Shown here piece after piece: positions 19,460-30,276 of a stretch of 64,000 nucleotides of DNA. Within the stretch, counting starts at the first letter, position 1. Every line of letters begins with the position of its first letter. The DNA comes from Kitagawia praeruptora (lineage: Eukaryota; Streptophyta; Magnoliopsida; Apiales; Apiaceae): NCBI GenBank assembly GCA_037693485.1, contig CM075345.1:265501-329500 (forward strand). Reading direction: 5' to 3'. The notes beneath the pieces were generated by a model. It did no database searches. It was not told the DNA's origin and saw only the letters and a program-made list of their open reading frames with translations. The translations under genes were made by a program, and so were the position numbers.

Positions 19460-22400
19460 TGTAAGAACCCAGATTTTTTATAGAATTAAAACTTTTTCGT
19501 ATGTAATAATAGGGGAATGAATAGTGGTTATGACTGCGATGTAACGAATGTCTATTAAATGAATGGAATGGATTTGAATTCAATTATTTACATGTCATGC
19601 AGAATACTTTTGGTTGACGGCATAGGTAAGAATGATCTATCTCCTAAGGATATAAGTATATTACTTCAAGTAAGATTATTCTTGTGTCATCCAAATCAAT
19701 ATCTATTATAAGTCCAGCGGTTCCGTAAAAAGGTTAAGAAGCACTCGAGAGTGAACCAGGTTCATTTTCCTAATTATAGGAATTAAATAAAAATAAGTGA
19801 TGAATAGTGATTTTGGTGGAATTTGGAATATTATTATAATAATGTTGTACCCGGTATTCGGAACGGATTTCTGAGTTCGTATTAGTGATCCAGGAGGAAA
19901 ATAAGTGTATGTAAAAGCTGTCGGATTCAGAAAAAGAGCACTTTTATTTTCTCCGAGATTTCCCTGGACACTGCAAGACTTAAGGAGCTATAAAAGGGAA
20001 TTAAGGAATTTAAATTCGAGAAGTATTAAGTAAGATGAAGAATAGTATTAGAAATATTAAGAAGGTTTTCGGTAAAACCCTACCTAGAAACGAATGAGTT
20101 ATTCCCTCGAACGATCAACGAACAAGCAAGGAAATTGAGTAATACCCGGACAAAGGAACGAATAAATAACCAAGAGACAAACAAGTGCAATTGGTGGAAA
20201 AAGGAGAAACCCAAGTAACATCCTTATAAGTCAACTACAAGATGAGTGGTGTAATTGCATTCTTGCAAAAATGGAGTTGTTTGTTGTAGTGCCAACACTT
20301 GGCCCAATGAGGAAGCAACAAGTGGCACCATTGGATTGCCAACAACACATTAAAAGAGATGCATCCATTATATATGCAAGGGTTATACATGTATTAGCCA
20401 TAAATCACCAAAACAAAACAAACCACCACCATTTCTCTCCATTTCTTCATAAAAATCTGCCCATTCTTAGCTAATTGGAAGTCCAACTTCCAACCATCAC
20501 TTGTTCTTCAAATTTTTATGGTAAGTACTACATATCATGGTAATGATCTCCTAGAAATTTCAGCTTCAAATTCATCTTTTATCATTTTCAAATAAATCAT
20601 CAAAGATGATGATGAATAGTGTTCTTCATAAACTAACTTTTATTTCTTGATTTCTTTTGATTATTCAAGCTATACTAAGGCTAGATAAGGGCTAAACAAG
20701 GCTTGATAAGTTCATACATACACCAAGGAAGGTATACCACTCTTGAAAACCAAGCTCTTAGTTTAAGTTTTGGTATTTTAGATGAGTTATATGGATTTAA
20801 TGCATGTTTAGGACCTTAAGATTATGATTGGGATTTATTAAAGGTGAAATTAGTTTAGATGAACGGAAAGACATTGCTTGGTCTTAGTTCATGGTTGAAT
20901 AACATGTATATGTTGTTTGGAGTGGAAACTATGATTATTGGATGGTTTGAAATTTGGAAATCATGTAAACATAGCCGTCGTAATGCCCGATTGTCGTTAG
21001 CCTTAAGAAACCGTGATTAGCAGTAGCATGAACACACTGTCCAGTCTCGGATTTTTCCATGAAAAGCTAGATTATGTTATAAGCTTCGTTTTGATATAAA
21101 GATCGCATGAAACGGACTTACGGTTTAGGAGTTATGATTAAATTCGTAAAAGTGGTTCGGAACCGTAATCAAAAGTTCGTAACCGAAATTGGATCCCTTT
21201 AATATTGCGAAATCAGTGGCGAATCTTAATAATTAAATAATAGAGATAAAAATGAGGGTGTGGGAGAAGACCTCATGTAAAAAGGATTGTTTTCCGATTT
21301 TATAAAAATGTTCGAATCAAGGTTAAACGCGAACGAACCCCTAAAACCATACTTGATTATGACTTTGGTTAATAACTTAGAAAACGGACGATAAAACTCG
21401 TAGTACAATCTTGATTCGTAAATGATCGATATTAAAAACTTACATGGCTTAAGTATATATTAAGTGTGGGTGCAATGTCGGGTTATAATAGCGAACGTAT
21501 GTCGAACCGCATCGGTGATAAAAAGAGTTACACTAAGAGGTGTATAACGAGATAATTCGAAAACGTGTTTCGACTTAAGTAAAGTCTATATTTAACCTTG
21601 CAAAGTGTTAAGTGATTAATTCCGAATGCCTTGGCTCTTTATAGATCGTCAGGCTGACCCGGGACACGCTACCACTACCCTTACTCGTACTCGATTTCCA
21701 GGCAAGTTTCAAATCCTTTTTATAAGGCTGTTGTTGTGAATATATATATATGCTTTCTGTTATACATATGCCATAGCATGCATGCCTACTTTCAAAGTCA
21801 AATTGATATACTTGTTCCTAGAATTTATTGTTGGCTTATAAGCTAGATAGTAATATATCAGTTATAAGCCGGATATCACTGAGACCATTAAGCAAAGGGC
21901 AGATGAATCTCATTCTTTGATTATAGACCGGGAGTCGATATTCCTTGATATATTGATATTATTTTCAGAGGAAAATATTTAAGTAAATATTTTCCATTTA
22001 TTATCTGGCGAATATTTTTGGAATATTTCCTTGAGATTATTCGATAAATATTATCTGGATTATTCATCAGATATTTATTCGACGAACATTATCTTTAATA
22101 TTCATCTAAAGTCAATTTATTATTCGAATATTATTTCGAACCCTCAGTTAAGTTATTGACTTAAAGAATATTCATTCTTATTTACTCAATAGATATTATT
22201 TTTGAATATTCATTCGAGTTATTTATTTAATGAATATTATTTTAATATTCATTCGAGCCTTATATATTCAAATGAATATTATTTCGAATATTCATTCAAT
22301 CTCTATTTATTTTATAAATATTAGTTGAACATTGATTCGAACTCCAGTTATTCGACAAATATTATTCAAAATATTCCCTTGAGACGATGAGTATTATCTT

Positions 22401-24146
22401 CGACATTCATTTAAAGTCGATCCAATTATTGAACATAATTTCAAATGTTCCTTCGACAATCATTTCTTCTATAAATATTACTGAGTTGAATATCCATTGT
22501 TTGTTCAACAAATATTGTCTCAAATATTCAGTCGATCCTTATGTCATCAATGAGTATCATTCTTAAGTATAATATTCATTATTGATTCAGTGAATATCAT
22601 TTCAAATATCCATTTGATGACTATTTCATCACTAAATATCATTATTAATTTGAATATTCATTATTTGTTCAATGAATATTATTCTGAATATTTATTCAAA
22701 GATTATTCCGAGCAACACTTTTCCGATATCTGTGACTCAATAAATATTCTTGGAATATTTATTTAATTCTTCTTACTCGTTTCAAAAATGATTTACTTCA
22801 TTCAAATAGTATTATCGACCTTCGAACACTATATAAATTATTGCAGAGCCTTATTATTATTATTATTATATTATCAAGGAAGGTTCTCAGTAATTCCCTT
22901 CTTCCTGCGATTCTATTGTAAGGGAACCTTACTTGAGGAATGTTATTTATCTTGTGACTGCCCGGTCATAAATTATTCGTTCACTCGCAACTTGGTTGCT
23001 ATTATTCATGGAATTGTGTATACCCACTCACTATTCGAGGGGCAAGAATGTTGGAACAAGTTGATATCCATTAACAAGCGGTAGCTTGGGAAATATTAGT
23101 GAATTTTCCTTTCCAATTAGATACGACTACTTTGTGGAGTCTTATCAACAAGTATTATACTTGGGGAAAGGGAGAAGAACTTTATGTTTCAAAGTTATGG
23201 ATGTGAAATGAACTAGGAGATGCGTAAGTGACCCAGTGGCGCCGGTCCAGCAAAGTGGCCCAACCGTTGGCCGAGGGGGTTCCAGAAGGCGGTAGACAAG
23301 TAAATCCGTCGGTGCTTCCTTCTACATGTAGTAAACAAGAGGTGGGGAGCATAACATGCGACTGATCATCGTGTATATGCTATGTCTCCTGGCGCGTCAA
23401 ACTCCAGTATTAGTTCATCACTCAAAGTTGGAAATTTTCTGCAACACCATCATAGTTGGTAGAGTTGAAAAGTATTTCAAACTGGAATTGCAATATCATT
23501 CTGCAAGTTCCTATTTTTATGAAAATGATGCTATCTTGCTTATTTTGGCATAGCATATGCTTCCACGAAATATATATCTGTTGAGTTACCTTGTAACTTC
23601 ATCCTTTATATTAAACTGGCAATATTTTCTCTAATGCAGGGCATATGATTTCAAAACATATCTTTGAACTGTCTTATATATTACTGCACAGTTATATATT
23701 GTTGGTGGGCTGTTGCTCACCCTTGCTTATTTATTATGTCACAACAACAGCTAGGTCACATGGCCCGCGTCAGGCGCACTCGGCGCAAGCAGGATACCCG
23801 CCCCACAGGGCTACCCGTTGATATCATTGCTGCCATTGCTGAGGTAGCATAGATCAGCAGCCTTTGATTACCAGTTTAATTATATGTATCAATAATGATT
23901 AATCAACGGCAAAACTTTTAAACTTATGATGTTATCCTTTTGGCTTGTAATAACTTTTATTCGTAAACCAGTAATGCAAAACTTATTTCAATTTCATCTC
24001 TGGGACTATAACTGTGTGTGTGTGAGTGGTTATTATTGTGGGGTCACAGCAGGTGATTTATTTATTGTGGACTCAAGTAAAGTATTAATCATGGAAAATA
24101 AGACCGTGACAACCCGATCCCGGACCCCGGATCTGGGGGTGTTACA
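19460..24146 (+). repeat. Element C 5' LTR
   Basis: This is a 4687 bp LTR starting TGTAAGAACCC and ending GGGGGTGTTACA. From 20271 on it has a C-rich leader-like part, at 21955-22790 an array of GAATATTC-type palindromes, and near the end a (TG)n run with TTATTGTGGGGTC (also in LTR D). It also holds the first exon of the extra ORF at 23760. Short ORFs elsewhere in it are not supported. Confidence 0.95.
21955..22790. repeat. Array of imperfect GAATATTC/GAATATTATT units in the C LTR
   Basis: About 830 bp made of loosely repeated 'gaatattatttcgaatattcattcga'-like units, many of them self-complementary. The same array is at 32772-33607 in the 3' LTR. A diverged version lies in the related LTR E (about 38560-39070). 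The units are too irregular for a microsatellite. Confidence 0.75.
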
Positions 24147-24150
24147 GAAA

Positions 24151-24161
24151 TGGTATCAGAG
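24151..24161 (+). other. Element C primer-binding site (initiator tRNA-Met)
   Basis: TGGTATCAGAG lies four bases after the LTR end and is complementary to the 3' end of plant initiator tRNA-Met. Confidence 0.9.
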
Positions 24162-24391
24162 AGAGAGTTATAAATCCCAAGAGATGATGCGACGCTATAC
24201 AATAATAAATTCACTAAGATAATAAGAACTCTTGCCAAGTTCACCTAAAACCCGTATGGGAACTTTTAAGTATCATGATAGTAACATAATTCGTCATTGT
24301 GTAGGCGAGCGACATCTCCGATCCGGAGGAGTATGAGAGATAGCACGATGAGGCGATCCAGGCCGCCGAGGGCTCGGCGATGATAGAGACA

Positions 24392-24544
24392 GATACTGAT
24401 GTTGTTGAGTCAGAGGAGGAGGACCCTGAGGTCCAGGTTGATGCTGATACTGATGTTGTTGAGTCAGAGGAGGAGGACCCTGAGGTCCAGGTTGATGCTG
24501 ATGTCATTGAGTCTGAGGAGGAGGAGGACCCGGAGGAGGTCCAG
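24392..24544 (+). repeat. 54 bp tandem repeat in the extra ORF
   Basis: Two identical 54 bp units (24392-24445 and 24446-24499) and a third degenerate one. They encode the acidic VVESEEEDPEVQVDAD repeats and keep the frame. Confidence 0.9.
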
Positions 24545-25099
24545 GCAGGGCAGGACGTTGAGTTAGTTGATGAGGGTGCCGAGGGAGATGTTGATGAGCC
24601 CATGGCTGATGTTGTAGGGGGTTCCGGACTTCATGTGCCACCCCTCTCTGATGAGAGAGCCCCTACCCCGCCACCACTACCTATGAGCCCATTGTCAGAT
24701 GAGTTTGAGGCATTGACCCCAGAGCCACAGCAGGCAGAGGCTGCCCTTCCAGCAGATCCAGCCCCTCCACCCCATGGTCTGACAGGGGACGTCCCAGCAT
24801 GTTTTCACCACTATGTTGTGGGCAGACTTACTTCTGAGGTAGCCGTGGCTGAGGCCAGGCTGGCAGAGTCCCGCAGAGAGCTAGCCGCAGAGAGAGAGGC
24901 CCGGTTGAGGCACCTGGGTGGTAGGCGTGCCAGAGCTAGAGATATGTATAGGCAGGTGACCGGCATAGAGCTGAGGGCCCGTGTGAGGGTGCGACGGTTA
25001 CCCAGTGATGGACATGGCATGGTATCCAGGGCTGATGCAGAGGAGATTTTCCGCCTTGCTATGAGGAGGGTTCTAGATTTGGCCCGCCGTCGTGGCTGA

Positions 25100-25521
25100 C
25101 TGCAGTGTTAGTGATGTATTGGCCTAGTTGTCTAGTCTTGTACGGTCATAGTAGTGCCGATTTTTGGTAGGGATAGTTTCAGCTTGTAGTTCCCTGTTGC
25201 AGACTAGACAGATAGACAGCTTATCTCACTTTTGACTAGTTATTATTCGGATGGTTGTATTTCCTTAAAACTGTTGTTGTATGTCGGATATTGTACCGTT
25301 TAGTACTTGGTATATATTTATTTCCCTTTTCAGTCATTTCAGTTTTCTTATGACGCGATCACTAGTTTATTATATTATATCTGCCCGTACTGCTTGCGAC
25401 TAAAACTGCCATGATATATAGAACTGTGGGATCCTAAATCCATTTATGCATCGATATTGTGAGGAAAACCCTCTAAAATAGGTGAATAAACCTAATGTAT
25501 ATTGTCCAAATTTTCAGTAAA
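25100..25521 (+). other. Leader between the extra ORF and gag
   Basis: Non-coding. It ends with a good splice acceptor, 'tattgtccaaattttcag', three bases before the gag ATG context (taaaATGCC). An alternative splice from the 23843 donor to this site would place UAA directly after the LTR exon and leave gag as the next start. Confidence 0.45.
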
Positions 25522-28500
25522 ATGCCTCCGAGAAGAATGGGTACTAGGGCTAACCCTCACGAATCTACTGACCAAGAAAGTCACAATCAACATGAGGAAA
25601 ATTTTGAGTATAATGAAGAACAGGATCAGGACTACAATGAACAGGAGGATTCCCAGTATGGGATGGGGGATGAAACCTTTTATACTGCGGAGTTCGAAGA
25701 GGAAGAAGAAGAAGGGGAGACTGAAGTTGAACAGCATGGGGAGAACCAGGGCGAAAACCCCATGGGACAATTTATGGATCTGCTAAGGCAGAATTTGAAC
25801 CAATATCCCCAACCACCCCAAGGAAACAACACCACTGTGGCCAATTCCTTTAGGGCCTTCAAGTCCCTCAAACCCCCAGAGTTTCACGGATCAGCTGACC
25901 CCGTAGAGGCAAGGGCCTGGGTCAAGGAAATGGAGAAATCTTTCGAGATTCTGAGTTTTGGAGAAGCCCAAAAGACTGTCTTTGCTACCTACTTGCTAAA
26001 AGGAGAGGCCAACTATTGGTGGGAAGCTAAGAAGAATATGGAGACCGATGCTATTGTAACCTGGGATAGGTTTAAACAATTGTTTCTAGAGAAGTATTTC
26101 CCAAAGTTTATGAAAACCCAGATGGAGCTTAAGTTTCTAGAGCTAAAGCAGAACAACTTGTCGGTGGCCGATTATGAAGCCAAGTTTACTGAGTTATCAA
26201 GGTTTGTGCCGGAATTTGTAGATACTGAGGAAAAGAGGGCTAACAGGTTTCAGCAGGGGTTGAAACAATGGATTCAGAATAGAGTGGCAGTTTTAGAGAT
26301 TAATGATTATGCCACCTTGGTGCAAAAGGCAACCATTGTGGAAGCAGGTAGTGATCAGGCACATAGAGAAAGAGAAAAAGGGGGATTAAAGAGAAAGCAT
26401 GCCAGTATGGGCGGAGGTTCCGCAGGAGGAAGACCCCCGAATAGGTTCAATCGAGGAGCAATATCCCTACCTGGGAGGAATGTTGAGTTTAAACCATCTG
26501 TGAGTGCAACTGTGAGCCAGGGCGGCCAGCAGTTAGGAATGTCTCGTTCTCACCTTTCCAGACCTCCACTACTAGCATGCACAACTTGTGGGAAAAGGCA
26601 CCCTGGAGTATGCAATCAGAAGTAGTCCGTCTGTTATAAGTGTGGACGAGTGGGTCACTACTCCAACAGGTGTACCGCAGTTAATCCTACTGCTAGTAAG
26701 AACAATACCTGTTTCCAGTGTGGACGTCCAGGGCACATGAGGAAGGACTGCCCAATGAACAAACCAGCAACCTCAGGGGCAAGCAAAGCTGCCTCCAACA
26801 GGCCACCAACTTCTAGAACTTTTAACATGACAGTGCAAGATGCCGTGAGGAACACGGATGTGATAGCAGGTACATTTTCCCCCAATACAATCAGTGCAAA
26901 TGTTTTATTTGATTCTGGGGCAACTAAGTCTTTTATATCTAGAGATTTTGCACATAAATTGAAACTTAAAACTCAACCACTAATGGAGTCTTTGCAAGTA
27001 CTGATAGCTAATCAGGAAGTCGTTCCAGTTAATCAAATTCACTCCGACTGCAACATAGAAATAGGAGGACGATCCTTCTATGTTGATTTGATCCCTTTTA
27101 AGCTAGGGGAATTCGATGTTATTTTGGGAATGGACTGGTTGTCTCGTAATAATGCGCAAATAGATTGTAAAGGGAAAAAGGTTAAGTTGAAAACCCCAGG
27201 AAAGAAGGAAATAGTGTTTAAAGGGTTACGACAGACCCAGACCATTCTAACCATGGCACAGACCAAGAGACTGTTACGAAAAGGAAACGAAGCTTATTTA
27301 GCTTACGTTATCGACACCCAGAAAGAGGCGCCCAAGATACAAGACATTCCGGTGGTTAACGAATTTGAAGATGTGTTTCCTGAAGATCTTCCTGGATTAC
27401 CACCAGATAGAGTGATTGAGTTTGCTATCGAGTTAGCCCCGGGGACGGCGCCAGTTTCAAAGGCCCCGTACCGATTAGCACCAGTAGAAATGAAAGAGCT
27501 AGCAAAACAATTACAGGAATTGTTGGATAAGGGTATGATAAGACCCAGTGTGTCGCCTTGGGGCGCACCAGTGTTATTCGTTAAGAAAAAGGACGGGAGT
27601 ATGAGGTTATGCATCGACTATCGAGAGTTGAACAAGCTAACCATAAAGAACAAGTACCCGTTACCCAGAATTGATGATTTGTTTGATCAGCTAAGAGGAG
27701 CTGTGTATTTCTCCAAGATTGATTTGAGAACCGGATATCACCAACTGAAGATTAAACCTGAAGATATCCCAAAGACTGCATTCCGTACCAGATATGGACA
27801 CTATGAATTCTTGGTGATGTCGTTTGGATTAACCAACGCCCCAGCAGCTTTCATGGATTTAATGAATAGAGTGTTCAAGGAATATTTGGACCAGTTTGTT
27901 ATAGTCTTTATTGATGATATTTTGATCTACTCAAAGACAGAGGAAGAACACGCTAAACATTTGAGGATAACCTTAGAGACGCTCCGGAAGGAGCAATTAT
28001 ATGCCAAATTCTCAAAGTGTGAGTTCTGGAAAAATGAGGTGCAATTTTTAGGGCACGTAATCAATAGAGAATGAGTGCTAGTTGACCCCTCCAAGATAGA
28101 GGTAGTTTCAAATTGGGAACGACCAACCACTCCAACAGAGGTAAGGAGTTTCATCGGGTTAGCAGGATATTATAGACGATTTGTTCAAGATTTTGCAAAG
28201 ATTGCAGCCCCGTTAACTCGACTTACCCGGAAAACTGAGAAATTTGAATGGACTGAAAAATGCGAGAAGAGTTTTCAAGAGCTGAAGAAGAGGTTGGTAA
28301 CGGCCCCAGTATTGGCATTGCCTGATGGAAAAGGAGATTTCGTGATTTACAGTGATGCTTCGCATAAAGGATTGGGATGCGTGCTTATGCAGCACGGTAA
28401 GGTAATAGCATATGCGTCAAGACAATTGAAGGATTACGAGATCCGATACCCCACCCATGATCTAGAATTAGCATCAATTGTTTTTGCCTTAAAAATTTGG

Positions 28501-30243
28501 AGGCACTACTTGTATGGAGAGAAGTGTGAGATTTACACTGACCATAAGAGCCTCAAGTACATTTTTACGCAGAAAGAGCTTAACATGCGCCAGAGAAGAT
28601 GGCTAGAGCTAATCAAGGATTATGACTGTGAGATTCGTTGTCACCCGGGCAAAGCCAATGTGGTGGCTGACGCCTTTAGTAGGAAAGAGAAGCTCAAAAT
28701 GATAACTACGGAGAAAGAATTTATAAAAGACTTTGAGAGGCTGGAAATTGAGATTAAGATACCTGAAGAAGGTCAAGAAAAGTTGATGGAAATTCGAATC
28801 CAGCCTCTACTGTTGGAAAAGATTAGGTTATTCCAAGAGCAAATGATGGAAGCAGAAAAGAACTCGACAGAGGAGTTAATGACTGGGGAAGAAATCAAGT
28901 GTGAAAAAGATAAAGGAGGAATTATGAGATACATGTGGAGGATATGGGTCCCAAATGATCAGGAACTCAAGGAAGAAATTCTATATGAGGCACACAACTC
29001 AGGATACTCAGTGCACCCCGGTAGCACCAAGATGTATAGAGATTTGAAAGAGTACTACTGGTGGCCCAACATGAAAAAGGACGTGGTAGAGTGGGTAAGC
29101 AAATGCTTGACCTACCAGAAGGTGAAAGCGGAGCACCAGAGGCCTAGTGGACTTCTACACCCCTTGGAGATTCCCGAATGGAAATGGGAACATATAGCTA
29201 TGGACTTCGTAGTAGGTTTACCAAGGACCAAAGCAAATCATGATGCCATATGGGTGGTTATAGACCGACTAACAAAGTCAGCTCACTTTCTTCCTATCAA
29301 TGAAAGGTACACGGTTGATAGGCTTGTAGATATCTACCTCAAAGAGATAGTGGCGCGACATGGAGTCCCAGTCGCCATAGTATCCGACAGAGATCCCAGA
29401 TTTAACTCCAGGTTTTGGAGGAGCTTTCAGGAATGTGTGGGAACCAGGCTAAACATGAGTACAGCTTACCATCCCCAGACAGACGGGCAAAGTGAAAGGA
29501 CCATCCAGACACTAGAAGATATGTTGAGAGTCTGTGCTATAGACTTTAAAGGAAATTGGGATGATCACTTGCCATTGATTGAGTTCTCCTACAATAATAG
29601 CTTTCATTCAAGCATAGGGATGCCGCCTTACGAGGCCCTTTATGGAAGGAAATGCCGATCTCCCTTATATTGGGATGAAGTTGGAGAGCGAAAGATGCTC
29701 GGGCCTGAGATGGTCCAACGGACTAAAGATGCAGTGGATCTAATCAGAGGACGGCTGGTAGCGGCCCAAGACCGACAAAAGAAATATGCCGACTTAGCTC
29801 GGAAAGGAAAAGAATATGAGGTGGGAGACCTAGTGCTCTTGAAGGTATCTCCTTGGAAGGGTTTAATAAGGTTTGGAAAGAAAGGGAAGCTGAGCCCCAG
29901 ATATATTGGGCCATTTGAGATCTTAAGACGTATTGGGGAGCTAGCTTATGAACTGGCATTACCCCCAAACCTGCAGCAAGTGCACAATGTGTTCCATGTC
30001 TCAATGCTAAGGAAATATAACCCAGATGCCAAGCACATAGTGGAATATGAGCACGTGGACATGCAACCAGATTTGACCTATGTAGAGCAACCTGTGAAAA
30101 TCATAGACAGAAAAGATCAAGTGCTTCGAAACAAGGTCATCAAGCTTGTCAGAGTTTTATGGCAGAACCACAACATAGAAGAATCAACCTGGGAGCTAGA
30201 AAGTGCAATGATGGAAAAGTACCCCCATTTGTTTTCAAGCTGA
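25522..30243 (+). pseudogene. Element C gag-pol polyprotein with two in-frame stops
   Basis: A single frame from MPPRRMGTRAN to a TGA at 30243, broken by TAG (26623-26625) and TGA (28072-28074). Domains by residue: gag about 110-275; three zinc knuckles about 353-364 (short form), 371-384 (CYKCGRVGHYSNRC) and 397-410; protease DSGA near 464; RT with LCIDYREL and FIDD (first Asp near 798); RNase H near 945 (YSDAS); integrase catalytic Asp in MDFVVGLP, Asp in SDRDPRF and Glu in QSERTIQ (about 1228-1324); chromodomain-like tail about 1522-1573 (RVLWQNHNIEESTWE). The fourth zinc ligand of the integrase HHCC motif is Tyr (CLTYQK, codon 29113). The TGA stands where relatives have Gly (INRE-VLVDP). 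The TAG lies between knuckles 1 and 2, in no recognised readthrough context. Confidence 0.93.
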
Positions 30244-30263
30244 TTCCGGGACGAAATCCTTTT

Positions 30264-30275
30264 AAGGAGGGGAGA
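30264..30275 (+). other. Element C polypurine tract
   Basis: AAGGAGGGGAGA lies one base before the 3' LTR start. The same motif stands next to LTR D on the minus strand. Confidence 0.9.
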
Positions 30276-30276
30276 C

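Larger units (their letters stand above)
23760..25099 (+). pseudogene. Element C extra ORF upstream of gag, predicted spliced from the LTR
   Basis: Exon 1 (23760-23843, 28 codons) starts MARVRRTRRKQDTRP and ends at GAG/gtagca. Exon 2 starts after a tgtgtag acceptor at 24305 and continues in the same phase (ASDISDPEEYE) to a TGA at 25099. The intron (23844-24304) removes the LTR end and the primer-binding site. One in-frame TAG (24341-24343) breaks the present copy. The protein would be about 290 residues: a basic N-terminus, acidic repeats (VESEEEDPEVQVDAD, twice), a Pro-rich middle, and an Arg-rich, helical C-terminal part (about 100 residues). No known domain is recognised. An extra ORF before gag is known from Ogre elements. 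I know of none spliced from an LTR in Tekay elements. Splicing is predicted, not shown. Confidence 0.55.

Noticed and set aside
21955..22790. CRISPR-like or satellite array
   Set aside because: Units are irregular and AT-rich, with no fixed spacer length, and lie inside a plant LTR. It is an LTR-internal palindromic array.
24241..24603. Serine-rich open frame on the minus strand
   Set aside because: It is the antisense shadow of the acidic repeats of the extra ORF. The Ser runs come from the complement of Glu/Asp codons.
26623..26625. Programmed UAG readthrough between gag and pol
   Set aside because: The following bases (tccgtc) do not match known readthrough contexts, the stop falls between zinc knuckles, and a second stop exists downstream. 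A nonsense mutation is simpler.
25522..30243. Endogenous pararetrovirus
   Set aside because: Integrase, LTRs, a 5 bp TSD and a polypurine tract are present, and no movement or coat-protein region is seen. It is a Ty3/gypsy chromovirus.
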